Part shown: positions 35,098 through 44,500 of the stretch, piece after piece
Layout of the letters: every line of letters begins with the position of its first letter
Position numbering within the stretch: the first letter of the stretch is position 1
Assembly (NCBI GenBank): GCA_022821275.1
Contig: JAJEDY010000018.1
Coordinates: 1-64,000 of the forward strand
From: Candidatus Latescibacterota bacterium
GTDB lineage: Bacteria; Latescibacterota; UBA2968
Reading direction: 5' to 3'
DNA length: 64,000 bases
Translations under genes and position numbers: made by a program
Notes under the pieces: model-generated
Database searches by the model: none
Told to the model about the DNA's origin: nothing
The model's input: the letters and a program-made list of their open reading frames with translations, nothing else

Positions 35098-36607
35098 AAC
35101 TTATGTTTTGAGTGAACCACATGGACGAGATGTGGTCGAACAACTCGCGCTCGAGCGCTTGCTACCTGTATCTGAGATAGTGAAGACGGTGCGGTATTTC
35201 GACACGTTTGACTGGCGTTTGTATCAGAAGGGACTCGCGCTGATACAAGCGGGAAATGCAGTGTATTTACAGCGAATTTCAGATGGTGAATACCCCTTGC
35301 AAGATCAGATCGAAATGAAACAACACATAGAAGGCCGCTTCTGGTGGATGTTCCCAGAGGGCGAGTTGCGCGATACATTGCGGAGTGCGCTCTCTGTTCG
35401 GGCGCTATTACTTCGGGCGCAGGTAAGGCAGAAGGTTTGTGGATTTGGCGTTTTGAATGCAGATGAAAAGACGGTTGTTCGGCTATTCCTCACGCATACC
35501 AGCGCAGAAAACAGACATGTTGCGACTTTGGCTTTGCGAAGCGTGCGGGGATATGAGCGCGATTTTGAGAATTTGCGCCGTCGTTTCCGAAAATTGGATG
35601 TTGCACATGTGGCAGAAGATGTATTTGAGCGCGTGATGAATCTCGCGGGGTGCGTGCCGGGAGATTATTCTTCAAAACTCAATCTCAACCTGAATCACGA
35701 GGCGAGTGGCAGGGAGGCAACATGTGAAATTTTGAAATGCCTGCACGATGTGATGCGCCAAAATGAAACGGGCATTCGAGCGGATTGGGATACGGAATTT
35801 CTGCACGATTTTCGAGTTGCGATTCGGCGCACGCGGTCTGCACTGACTCAAATCAAAGGCGTTTTGTCCGAAGATGCTGTAGCACATTTTAAGGATGCGT
35901 TTCGGCAATTGGGCAGATCGACCAATCGGTTGCGCGATCTGGACGTGTATTTACTTGAAGAAGAGGCTTATCGCGCGATGTTGCCCCAATCGCTGCAACC
36001 CGGGCTGGATGCCGTGTTTTCGCGCTTAAAAAGCGAGCGCCGGCGTGCCCTTAGCGACATGGTGCAGGTCCTCGATAAACCCGAATATCTGAACTTGATG
36101 GATTCATGGGCGACTTTTTTGCGGGGCGAACAGTCTCGAGGAGGAAAGGACTCCGCTGTACCTGCTATAGCCCTTGCGCAAAAATTTATTTTTAAGCGTT
36201 TTAAGCAGATTCTCAAAAAAGGCCAGGCGATTGGAGACCATACGCCCGACGAGGCGTTGCACGATTTGCGAATCGACTGCAAAAAACTGCGCTATTTATT
36301 AGAATTTTTTGCCTCGCTTTTTCCCAAAGATAAGATGGGTAAACTCATCGGGTATATGAAGAAATTACAGGACAATCTGGGAGATTTTAACGATTTATCG
36401 GTACAACAACAGGAATTGATGGCTTATTTGAATGAGGTATTGCCCCGCAGCCGGCGTGCGGATCGCCTGCTTTGTGCCGCAGCTATTGGCGGTCTTATTG
36501 CGCGTTTGCACGACCGGCAGCAAGCTGTTCGGCGCGAATTTGCCAGTGCGTTTGCCACATTTTCGGGAAAGAAAAATGTCCGTTTGTACCGCGATTTATT
36601 TCGATAG
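35081..36607 (+). CDS. CHAD domain protein (polyphosphate-binding) with degenerate CYTH-like N-terminus
   Basis: A 508-residue protein. Residues about 1-190 look like a worn CYTH fold, and about 230-500 form the helical CHAD domain with two HD-x-R-V/I repeats: LHDFRVAIRRTRSAL and LHDLRIDCKKLRYLLEFF. CHAD domains are known to bind inorganic polyphosphate and to target proteins to polyphosphate granules in some bacteria. I take the Met of MITRSETYV as start; an upstream in-frame Met would overlap the CYTH gene more. It is followed after 9 bases by a ParA gene. Confidence 0.87.
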   Translation: MITRSETYVLSEPHGRDVVEQLALERLLPVSEIVKTVRYFDTFDWRLYQKGLALIQAGNAVYLQRISDGEYPLQDQIEMKQHIEGRFWWMFPEGELRDTLRSALSVRALLLRAQVRQKVCGFGVLNADEKTVVRLFLTHTSAENRHVATLALRSVRGYERDFENLRRRFRKLDVAHVAEDVFERVMNLAGCVPGDYSSKLNLNLNHEASGREATCEILKCLHDVMRQNETGIRADWDTEFLHDFRVAIRRTRSALTQIKGVLSEDAVAHFKDAFRQLGRSTNRLRDLDVYLLEEEAYRAMLPQSLQPGLDAVFSRLKSERRRALSDMVQVLDKPEYLNLMDSWATFLRGEQSRGGKDSAVPAIALAQKFIFKRFKQILKKGQAIGDHTPDEALHDLRIDCKKLRYLLEFFASLFPKDKMGKLIGYMKKLQDNLGDFNDLSVQQQELMAYLNEVLPRSRRADRLLCAAAIGGLIARLHDRQQAVRREFASAFATFSGKKNVRLYRDLFR

Positions 36608-36616
36608 GGAACGCGT

Positions 36617-37357
36617 GTGAGTATCTTTGCGCTGTATAGCATGAAAGGTGGCGTGGGGAAGACCGCCGCTGCTGTGAATCTCGCTTATGAAGCGGTGCGT
36701 TCTGGTGCGACCGCATTGCTGTGCGATTTAGATCCACAGGGGGCTGCGGCTTTTTATTTTCGAATTCGCGCAAAGAAAAAGTTTGGACGCAAGCGTTTCT
36801 TGAAAGGCGGCAAGCATTTAGAAAATAATATTCGGGGAACGGACTTTGAAGGTCTGGACTTATTGCCTTCTGCCATGTCTTTTCGCAATCTGGATTTGGG
36901 GTTGGACGATCGGACGAAAAACAAAAGCTATTTGAAACGTCTGTTGACGCCGATGCGGAAAGAGTACGATTATATTTTTTTGGATTGCCCGCCCAATCTG
37001 ACGCTCCTTGCCGAGCATGTTTTCAGAGCAGCCGATTATGTGATTGTTCCGTGTATTCCGACAACGCTGTCGATGTTGACACATCAAAAGTTGATGGACT
37101 TTTTTAAAAAAAATGGGTTGAAGCGCAAAAAATTGGTGTCGTTTTTTTCAATGGTTGAACAGCGCAAGACAATGCACAGGGAAATGATCGCACAGGTGGG
37201 CGAGCGCAAGGGGAAATTTCTGAGCGCGCAAATTCCGTACACGACGGATGTAGAGAGAATGGGATGGGCGAGACAACCGGTGGCATGCTTCAAACCGCGT
37301 TCAAAGGGAACTCTGGCATATCGAGAACTGTGGACAGAATTGCAAATGCTTGGATGA
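36617..37357 (+). CDS. ParA/MinD-family ATPase
   Basis: A 246-residue cytoplasmic ATPase with a deviant Walker A YSMKGGVGKTAAAVN (P-loop with signature Lys), CDLDPQGAA and FLDCPPNL motifs. ParA proteins move cargo by patterning on the nucleoid. The start is GTG 9 bases after the CHAD gene. No ParB gene or parS site is seen beside it, so a cargo other than DNA is plausible; with CYTH and CHAD neighbours, polyphosphate granules are a reasonable candidate. The operon ends at a strong terminator. Confidence 0.87.
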   Translation: MSIFALYSMKGGVGKTAAAVNLAYEAVRSGATALLCDLDPQGAAAFYFRIRAKKKFGRKRFLKGGKHLENNIRGTDFEGLDLLPSAMSFRNLDLGLDDRTKNKSYLKRLLTPMRKEYDYIFLDCPPNLTLLAEHVFRAADYVIVPCIPTTLSMLTHQKLMDFFKKNGLKRKKLVSFFSMVEQRKTMHREMIAQVGERKGKFLSAQIPYTTDVERMGWARQPVACFKPRSKGTLAYRELWTELQMLG

Positions 37358-37400
37358 GTGGTTGCGATGCCTTACCAGGCGCATATACGCGTTTAAAATA

Positions 37401-37440
37401 ACCAACCCCCCGATAAACTTGTCGGGGGGTTGGTGTTTGC
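37401..37440. terminator. Bidirectional terminator between parA and tonB
   Basis: ACCAACCCCCCGA pairs with TCGGGGGGTTGGT around an 8-base loop, followed by GTTTGCGTTCG on one side and TTTTAAACG-like bases on the other. It separates two convergent genes. Confidence 0.85.
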
Positions 37441-37449
37441 GTTCGTAAA

Positions 37450-38136
37450 TTAGTTGGTAATTCGGAAACGTATGGGTATGACGAGATAGACTTTAACAGG
37501 TCTATCATTTTGACGGGCTGGCTTAAAACGGTATTGATTAACGGACTGAAGGGCCGCTTTGTAAAAAATTTCTTTGCCTTTGACAGCCAAGGCCTGTTCG
37601 ACTACTCCGGCTTTGTCAACCAGTATTTTCAAGTGAACGGTGCCTTCAATACCCGCCTTGAGGGCGACCGGGGGATATACTGGTGCTACGCGATGGATGA
37701 GCACGGGTTTTTCTTCGACCATGAAATATTCGAGTATCTCTTCTTCTGGTTCCTCTATTGCTGCGGTCTCGACTGGGGGAGGTGGCACATGGAGATCAAC
37801 CTTATCGAAATCGAGATCTGTGGTTTCAATAGTAACGTCGTCGGGAATATCCTCGCTTTCGGTTGCAATGGGAATAGACGGCCGTGGCGGTGGCGGCGCA
37901 CGGTGAATCTGCTGTGTTTCCGGTATATCGACGGTCTCGATGATGATGGTTTTGCGCTCTATTTTGCGCGTACCGGCTGTGAATGTGGGAAACATCATCC
38001 CCACGCCCACATGCAAGACGAATGCAATCACCATGCTGATGCGGAATATACTCTTATAAGTGCGTTTGAGATCACAGGCTGGATTTTTAGTACGCGGAAT
38101 TTCAGGCGTAATCCACTGATCTGATTCTTTGTTCAT
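37450..38136 (-). CDS. tonB: TonB family energy transducer
   Basis: A 228-residue protein with a short cytoplasmic lead, one TM anchor (about 30-50), a proline/acid-rich periplasmic linker (PPPPRPS, VPPPPVE) and a C-terminal TonB domain with VAPVYPPVALKAGIEGTVHLK and the late VNQYRFKPA motif. It couples the proton motive force to outer-membrane receptors such as those at 5946-11509. No exbB or exbD gene is next to it. The gene is single, and 219 bases separate it from the divergent envelope operon. Confidence 0.9.
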   Translation of the reverse strand: MNKESDQWITPEIPRTKNPACDLKRTYKSIFRISMVIAFVLHVGVGMMFPTFTAGTRKIERKTIIIETVDIPETQQIHRAPPPPRPSIPIATESEDIPDDVTIETTDLDFDKVDLHVPPPPVETAAIEEPEEEILEYFMVEEKPVLIHRVAPVYPPVALKAGIEGTVHLKILVDKAGVVEQALAVKGKEIFYKAALQSVNQYRFKPARQNDRPVKVYLVIPIRFRITN

Positions 38137-38367
38137 AGTTCTTCTCGGCAGAAAGAATTGCGGGCTTATGTGATTGAGCTTTCGGCTTGCTTTGCTGGCT
38201 ACTGGAGCCGCTTATACTTACCTGTTTATAAATTTTAACATCACCGTAATGGAAAGGCAAGGTATTTTTGCAAGCCCTTGTTCGACAAAACTACTTGTTT
38301 ATTCATAGTTCGTATCAATATATTGAAGACAGTTGATCAATGATCTACTCTTCTCGTGGTCAAAACA

Positions 38368-39924
38368 ATGAAAAATCGCTTCCTTCATTTGTTATTTGTG
38401 TCTGCTATCGGTATTCTGGCCGGATGTTATAACCCCCAACGCGATCTGAGTATAGATCCATACAATACACCGCTCATCCATATTCTTGATGCCTCCTTTA
38501 ATATTGAGGATTCAACAACAGGAGTAGTCGTTGTGCAGTGGGAGTATCTCGGGCAGAAGCGCGTTGAGAATTTTGTCCTCCAGCGTCGAGATAATATTTC
38601 CGGTTTTAGAAATATCGAGCGCACCTCCGGCGCCGATGCCCAGGGCAGATACGCGACCGTGGGGGCGTTCCGAGACTACAAACCATTCGCTGGCGAGCCC
38701 CTGCAATACCGCGTGGTTGCCGAACATAGCGAGGGTGGTCTGGTGAGTACTTCTGCAGTTGAAATCCCTATCCCCGGTGCTGGTTTGCGCGAAGTTCGGC
38801 GCGACCCCACTGCTCTTGCCGTGCAACTCGTTTGGCATAATGAGGGAAACGAGGCAAAAAGGTATGAAATTTTGCGGACGCCTGAAGGCGGCGATAAAAA
38901 GGTGATTTCCGTCATAGAAGCCTGGGAGGGGGAGACCTCCTTTTGGGATCGGTCGATTTCTGACAATCGCCCTTATACTTATGCCATAAGGTCTTTCTAT
39001 TTTATTGCAGGGTCTGGTATTTCCTTGCAGGACGTGAGTCTCACGAGCCGCAGTGTGCGCATGCAATTTTATCGCGAGGCAGGACGACACATCGTGGAAA
39101 CTCTGAGCGGTGCAAACGAGCGCATGCGGCTTTCAGCATCTGATTCCGATGGCGAAGCCGACATGCTCGCCCTGATTGTTCGCCCCAACCAGATTTCGCT
39201 TTCTCGCCTGCGGCATACCCTGAGTGTCGATATTTCCAATACGCTATCGCGCCACCTTGTCGGAACTTCTTTTCCGCGACTGAACGACCTCTTGCCGCAA
39301 TCGGTAGATCTGGCTGGACCTTCGCTTGAGGGGCGAGGTGCTCTTCAACGCGCTTATATCGGCGGTCTGGACCGGTCCGGGCGCGTTGTAGTAGCAGGTA
39401 TCGAACTGGTGAATAATAGCACGGTGTGGCGCATTCCCGACAATTGGGTAAGTGCGTCTTCACAGGTGCGGCTGGCTCAGGATACTCAACAACGAGTTTA
39501 TATTGCGACCGGTGGGCGATTGCGCGTCTATTCTGCCGCGGGTTCTCCTGTGGGTGCTTTAGATCTCCCAAATGGAAACCCCGTAGATATCGCCGTTCAC
39601 AATCGTGTTATCTGGATTGCACGGGCAAATGGGATTCAACGAGGCGTTTTGCACTTTTCTGGAGAAGCGATCAGCAATATCGCGTGGGAAGATGTGCTAC
39701 ATCCAGAGATCGAGCCGCGCGCTTTAACGCTCAATGCTGCGGGGCAGATTTTTGTAATGGAACGCACGCAGATACGCGTGTTTCGAGCAAATGGAGAAGA
39801 TCTTCTATCGTGGACATCGCCTGCAGGCATATTCTCATCCGGTGATCTGACGATCGGCAGATCGAGCCCAAATCTCTTACATCTTTCAGATGATAGTGGG
39901 GGGGTCATAACGTATGTACCGTAG
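38368..39924 (+). CDS. Lipoprotein with fibronectin III-like and propeller-like regions
   Basis: A 518-residue lipoprotein: signal peptide with lipobox ILAGC at about residue 20. Residues about 35-230 contain two fibronectin type III-like units (VVQWEYLGQKRVENFVLQRR; LVWHNEGNEAKRYEILR). The last 200 residues have repeating strand motifs (RVYIATGGRLRVYSAAGSPVG, IFVMERTQIRVFRANG) like an incomplete beta-propeller of the NHL/6-bladed type. Start at the ATG at 38368; GTG at 38356 is also in frame. I do not recognise a named family. The 3' end overlaps the next gene by 11 bases. Confidence 0.72.
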   Translation: MKNRFLHLLFVSAIGILAGCYNPQRDLSIDPYNTPLIHILDASFNIEDSTTGVVVVQWEYLGQKRVENFVLQRRDNISGFRNIERTSGADAQGRYATVGAFRDYKPFAGEPLQYRVVAEHSEGGLVSTSAVEIPIPGAGLREVRRDPTALAVQLVWHNEGNEAKRYEILRTPEGGDKKVISVIEAWEGETSFWDRSISDNRPYTYAIRSFYFIAGSGISLQDVSLTSRSVRMQFYREAGRHIVETLSGANERMRLSASDSDGEADMLALIVRPNQISLSRLRHTLSVDISNTLSRHLVGTSFPRLNDLLPQSVDLAGPSLEGRGALQRAYIGGLDRSGRVVVAGIELVNNSTVWRIPDNWVSASSQVRLAQDTQQRVYIATGGRLRVYSAAGSPVGALDLPNGNPVDIAVHNRVIWIARANGIQRGVLHFSGEAISNIAWEDVLHPEIEPRALTLNAAGQIFVMERTQIRVFRANGEDLLSWTSPAGIFSSGDLTIGRSSPNLLHLSDDSGGVITYVP

Positions 39925-40690
39925 TCTATTTGTCTGGGTGTTGTTTTGTCTGGCGATGGGTTCGGCATGGGCGGATGACCAAAAAATTGTCGAAAAAGCA
40001 CAGACCGCCTATCGCGCAGGTGATTATGCCAGCGCATTTGAGACGCTCTCTCATCTTCCGAGCCTGTTGGGCGTGGTGCCTTTGTTCGATAGACCGCAAC
40101 AGAGCCAGAGAGCCGAGATCTTTTTTGATCTGGGGCGCATTCACATGGCGTCTGGCGATACGATTCGTGCGCATCTGGTACTTGTCGAGGCATTTCACCT
40201 GGATCCAGAGGCCAACAAGGGGATTATGGACATACCCCCGGACCAGGCACTTGCTGATACGCGGGCGTTGCTTCTGAGCATGCGCCGCAAAACGTTGCGA
40301 CAAACGCTTGGAGAAACCACATTTTGGGGTGCTACGGGCCGCTCGCTTCTCTTGCCGGGGTGGGGACAGTTGTACCGCGGACACAAAAAACGGGGATATG
40401 TCTTTATGGGGACTTCCGCAGTACTCGCTGCGGCCTGGCTCGTGGCCGATATATCCTATCGCAGTTCATATAATACCTATCGCGGTACGCGCTTGACTGA
40501 TTTGCAATTGGGTCAACCCGTATCCGGCACGAATTCCGATGCGTTTACCCAAAACTTTGAACGCGTGCAATCTCGCGCTGGGCGAGCCAATCTCGCGCTG
40601 GGTTTGCTCGCTGCGATCTGGTTATCCAATGTATTGGATCATCTGGTAATCGGGCCCGCTCAGGTTACCCTGTCGGTACCCATAAATTGA
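39914..40690 (+). CDS. Exported TPR-like protein with DUF5683-type membrane domain
   Basis: A 258-residue protein: signal peptide ending near SAWAD, a helical TPR-like section (about 25-110), and a membrane-spanning section with GRSLLLPGWGQLYRGHKKRGYVF, the hallmark of DUF5683-type domains found in Bacteroidetes-related genomes. Two TM helices lie near 155-175 and 225-240. It sits in an operon between a lipoprotein and the GWxTD protein, so a role in envelope assembly is likely, but the exact function is unknown. Confidence 0.75.
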   Translation: MYRSLFVWVLFCLAMGSAWADDQKIVEKAQTAYRAGDYASAFETLSHLPSLLGVVPLFDRPQQSQRAEIFFDLGRIHMASGDTIRAHLVLVEAFHLDPEANKGIMDIPPDQALADTRALLLSMRRKTLRQTLGETTFWGATGRSLLLPGWGQLYRGHKKRGYVFMGTSAVLAAAWLVADISYRSSYNTYRGTRLTDLQLGQPVSGTNSDAFTQNFERVQSRAGRANLALGLLAAIWLSNVLDHLVIGPAQVTLSVPIN

Positions 40691-40705
40691 GAAAGGCCGA
40701 GTTTG

Positions 40706-43700
40706 ATGCCATTGCTGAGGCGAAAAATGTCCTATCGGATATATTTCTATGTACTGGTTGCGTTGCTGTCACCTGTCAGCGCTTTTTCTCAGCCGCCAGC
40801 CACCTTCCGATTGGCAATCGCGCCCTTTTATTCTCCTTATAATAGCGATTACGGCGTCTATATGGCCGATCGTATCGCCTACGAACTCCATCGCCGCGCT
40901 TATGTTCCCGCTCTGGGAAGGTCGCGTTTTGTTTTAATAGAAGCCGATGTACCAATGGGGGAGATAGATCAGACAGATAGTCAGCTTTCTTCCGAGCTAC
41001 ACGAGTTCCTTAGCAACAGGGTTCCCGCCACCTATCTTTTGACGGGTTCTGTCGCGTTTACGGGGATTTATTTGCTCAAACTCAAACTCATTGATCTCCG
41101 GACAGGTACGATTGTCTGGACTGGCGATGTGCGGGACAATCCGGCATGGGTATGGACGCGAGCGCATCGAACTATGGGGGAGATTCCCGCTACCGCAGTG
41201 CGGTTTTCGCTCGGATTTGCCGAAGAGGAAACACCTGTACCCGCACCAGAGGCCGAGCATTTGCCACATCATATTCTCATGCAACCGCTCCATACTACGG
41301 ATTATTTGCCGCTTGCTGCCGATTGCGAAATGCACCTCAAAAATGCGATTCAGCGCGATGGGTTGTTTTCTCTCGTACCAGGGGCATTAAAGGGGAAACA
41401 GGGGCGTGAGCGGTTTTCTCGCATCAGTCCCGATTTGCGCAGAGAGGCATCAGAAACAACGCTTGCGGAGGCCATCTTGACGGGGAGTTTACTCGTTCTG
41501 GGAAAAGATGGCGCCACGGACAATATCGGCCTGGTGTTGCGTTTGATTGAAGTAGAGACCGGGCAAATTCTCTGGATGGGATCTTCAACTGGACGAAGGG
41601 TCTGGAGATGGGACAAAATGGCGGATATCATATCTGCAACCCTGGGACGGCTCGGTGAAGATCTTTCGCAGTACGGGGCAGGAGCCGCAGAAACGCAGAT
41701 TGCAGCGTTACGCGACCAGGCAACAGACGGGGAATCGTGGAGTGCTCTGGGACATGCCTATCTCGAGCGGGGATTGCTCAAACAAGCTGAAGAAGCATTT
41801 GAAAAAGCCATGATCTTTCCCGACGCACAGGCACGGGCACGCGCGGGAAAAGGGCTGGTACTGCTAAGGCGAGGAGGACATTTCGGTGACGGCGTGCAAG
41901 CACTGAGATCTGCAATCCGATCTGATCCAGATTATCTGGATGCGTACAGCTTTTTGGCACAAGCTCTTCTCGATCAGGGAATGATCGATGGCGTGAAAAT
42001 TGCCGAAAATGCCATCCGTCGTGATTCGACATATCTCCCGCCATACCGCGTTCTGGGCGATTGGTATGCCGATAGTGAAGACCACCAAAGAGCACGGGCA
42101 TTTTACCAGACGTATTTGACGCGCGATCCCGACGATGAAGTCGCTGTGCGGCTGGGCAGAAGTCTGTTGCAGTTAAAAAATTATAGAGATATCGACCGCT
42201 TTATCGCACCCATCGCACGCGAAAAAACCGAAGCTTCGCATTTGTTGCCAGTTATGGCAATCAAAGCACTGCGGGTGAAGCGCTACGAGGAATCGACCCA
42301 ATTGTTCGAGCGATTCCTCGCGCAAATTGATGCGCGTGAACGACAGCTTTACGACGATATTCGGGTACTGTTGTCAGAAGAGGAAATAGCGATTTACCAC
42401 GCGCTTGGCGATACGGAAAAGAAAAAGTATGTGGCGCGTTTTTGGCGTGCCAAAAATCCGAATTTATCCAACACGTACAACGAGCGGCAACTGGCGCACT
42501 ACGAACGGGTCTGGATGGCGCGCTGGGCATTTGGACGGGAAAATTATCCCTATGATCGGCGCGGTGAAGTCTATATCCGCTACGGTGAACCCGATTACCG
42601 CGCCCGCTCTGGATGGATTTCCTCGCTACCTTCAACGCGCGTGCAGGAAGTAAAGGAAAAGGTGTATCGAGAATTGTATCGGGATCCCAATGATAGTGAA
42701 TTGATTGGTCCAGTTTTTCCCATTCGGAGCGATCGCGGATTTGCTGCCGAGCGCGCAAGCAATGTGCTCGATACGCCAGATCAGGATTCTTTTGGCCCGA
42801 TTGAGAGAAGCCGTGTGGAAACCGCTCGCAGCGACCCCTCTCAGGAAGCGTATGCGCCTGTCACCACGCAACATGACCGCAGTATCGTGCCCTGGGAGTC
42901 GTGGGTCTATACCGAGATAGATGGCGGTATGGTTATCGATTTCACACGCGAATTGGGTGGCGTATCCGGGTTTGATTTCGCTCCCATACCGCCCATACCG
43001 CCCACTATGCTCAGAGACAATATTCGCATTGCAGAACACGCCCCGGCAATTCGCTACAAAAACGCCACAGTGAACCATCCCGACGAATTTCGCAAAGCAC
43101 CTCGTTTGTCGCTGGGCACTTTTTACTTTGACCTGGCGAACTTTCGAGGCAGTGCAGACAAAACCCGCGTGGATGTTATGTATGTCATACCGCTTGAACA
43201 TTTACTCGCCGTTACAGATGGGCAACACCCCCAGGTGGTACTCGAACACGCAGTCGCACTGGCCGATTCAGCATATCATATGGTGTATCGAAACGCGCAA
43301 AAAGAACAACATTTTGTAGATACTTCAAATGTCTCCACTCGAGAAGTCGTGGGTATCACGCGCCAGGACATACCCGCCGGGATGTATCATCTAACACTGA
43401 CCATTACCGATGTTATGACCGCACGGCAAGGTGTACTCGCACTTGATGTAACAATTGATGACTACAGTAAAGAACAGCTTCATATCAGCGACCTTATGCT
43501 TGTTAAAAGTTTATCGGATACGCTACGCGATGCGCGATTTCGACGGGGAAGGTGGCAGGTCGTTCCCAATCCTCGGAGGATCGTTCGTGCGCCCAATCCA
43601 CTCGCATTTTATTGCGAAGTGTACAATTTGGCAAAAGACGAGTTTGGACAGACCCGCTATCGCGTGACAACCGCAGTCAAGGCAGCCGAAACAGAGCAGA

Positions 43701-43900
43701 GGCGTACGCCGGGCACTGTTGAACAACCCGAGATCGCGCTTTCTTATACACAGGTGGGCAATAGCGATTGGGAGCGTCTGCCCCTTGAAGTCCATCTCGA
43801 ACACGCACAGGCAGGACAAAATCGTCTCTTTGTGATTATTGAAGATCTCGTTTCGGGAACACGAGTGGCAAAGGATACTTTTTTTCAGTATATTCGGTGA
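40706..43900 (+). CDS. GWxTD-type envelope protein with TPR repeats
   Basis: A 1064-residue exported protein. After a signal peptide (cut near FSQP) come two beta-rich regions (about 30-320) each carrying IVWTGDVRDN- or ILWMGSSTGR-like motifs as in FlgO/CsgG-like proteins, then a TPR array (about 340-500), then the GWxTD region RRGEVYIRYGEPDYR (about 620-640). In this family the usual GW-x-TD is replaced here by YPYDRRG. The C-terminal 300 residues are beta-rich. ATG 40706 follows GAGAAAGG. GWxTD proteins are common in FCB-group and Acidobacteria-type genomes, but their function is unknown. Confidence 0.78.
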   Translation: MPLLRRKMSYRIYFYVLVALLSPVSAFSQPPATFRLAIAPFYSPYNSDYGVYMADRIAYELHRRAYVPALGRSRFVLIEADVPMGEIDQTDSQLSSELHEFLSNRVPATYLLTGSVAFTGIYLLKLKLIDLRTGTIVWTGDVRDNPAWVWTRAHRTMGEIPATAVRFSLGFAEEETPVPAPEAEHLPHHILMQPLHTTDYLPLAADCEMHLKNAIQRDGLFSLVPGALKGKQGRERFSRISPDLRREASETTLAEAILTGSLLVLGKDGATDNIGLVLRLIEVETGQILWMGSSTGRRVWRWDKMADIISATLGRLGEDLSQYGAGAAETQIAALRDQATDGESWSALGHAYLERGLLKQAEEAFEKAMIFPDAQARARAGKGLVLLRRGGHFGDGVQALRSAIRSDPDYLDAYSFLAQALLDQGMIDGVKIAENAIRRDSTYLPPYRVLGDWYADSEDHQRARAFYQTYLTRDPDDEVAVRLGRSLLQLKNYRDIDRFIAPIAREKTEASHLLPVMAIKALRVKRYEESTQLFERFLAQIDARERQLYDDIRVLLSEEEIAIYHALGDTEKKKYVARFWRAKNPNLSNTYNERQLAHYERVWMARWAFGRENYPYDRRGEVYIRYGEPDYRARSGWISSLPSTRVQEVKEKVYRELYRDPNDSELIGPVFPIRSDRGFAAERASNVLDTPDQDSFGPIERSRVETARSDPSQEAYAPVTTQHDRSIVPWESWVYTEIDGGMVIDFTRELGGVSGFDFAPIPPIPPTMLRDNIRIAEHAPAIRYKNATVNHPDEFRKAPRLSLGTFYFDLANFRGSADKTRVDVMYVIPLEHLLAVTDGQHPQVVLEHAVALADSAYHMVYRNAQKEQHFVDTSNVSTREVVGITRQDIPAGMYHLTLTITDVMTARQGVLALDVTIDDYSKEQLHISDLMLVKSLSDTLRDARFRRGRWQVVPNPRRIVRAPNPLAFYCEVYNLAKDEFGQTRYRVTTAVKAAETEQRRTPGTVEQPEIALSYTQVGNSDWERLPLEVHLEHAQAGQNRLFVIIEDLVSGTRVAKDTFFQYIR

Positions 43901-43981
43901 TTCGTCTATTCGCTCGTTTTTTTGGGCTGATTGATTGACAGAAATGCGTGCTTTGCTTAAGTTTGCCTGAAGGAGAGAAAA

Positions 43982-44329
43982 ATGGAAAAGCCTGATTTTA
44001 GCGAAGATGAACGCATATTGGCCGTTTTGACGGACAATACCGATATTGAAGCATTTAGCAATCTGATGGAACACGCTCATGAACAGGGGATCAGTGCGGC
44101 TGATTTTATTCGCGAAGAACCCAGGCGCACCTCTCGAAAGCGGATTCGCAAGCTCTGCCTGAAAAATCGCAAGCGGTCCCTGCAGGTGATGTTCCAATCC
44201 ATTATCAAATCGCTGTGGGATCGCCCTGTTACTGATACTTCGGCAGTCGAATCCCTATATGGGATGCCTTCACAATTTGGCAAACCCCACCGCAATGGTC
44301 ATACCAACAAAGGGAATAAGGGTGAATAA
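43982..44329 (+). CDS. Small helical protein, unknown
   Basis: A 115-residue protein with GGAGAG six to nine bases before the ATG. It is helical and charged, with a basic central region (RRTSRKRIRKLCLKNRKR, about 48-66) and a low-complexity polar tail. It starts a plus-strand run that continues with another small gene, ruvX, mltG and pcrA. The basic patch would fit nucleic-acid binding, but I do not recognise the family. Confidence 0.6.
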   Translation: MEKPDFSEDERILAVLTDNTDIEAFSNLMEHAHEQGISAADFIREEPRRTSRKRIRKLCLKNRKRSLQVMFQSIIKSLWDRPVTDTSAVESLYGMPSQFGKPHRNGHTNKGNKGE

Positions 44330-44498
44330 TCCATTGATCCTTCGGGCACATATTGACGAAATAGAAGCCCTTAGAGACGATTTGCTGCCCTATGCAAAAT
44401 GCGGACAGGTCGATGCACGCAAACTCGCGGTTGCCCTCCACAAAGTCGCAATGGAAAAACGCGATCGCTTGCGAGGCCATACCGATGGGCAACCCTGA
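44322..44498 (+). CDS. Small protein, unknown, GTG start
   Basis: A 58-residue protein from a GTG whose GTGAATAA overlaps the stop of the preceding gene by 8 bases, with AAGGGAATAAGG upstream. It reads MNNPLILRAHIDEIEAL then a short helix and KVAMEKRDRLRG. An in-frame ATG at 44298 would lie within the upstream gene and is less likely. The tight overlap with both neighbours (ruvX begins 2 bases after the stop) supports a real gene. Function unknown. Confidence 0.6.
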   Translation: MNNPLILRAHIDEIEALRDDLLPYAKCGQVDARKLAVALHKVAMEKRDRLRGHTDGQP

Positions 44499-44500
44499 TT

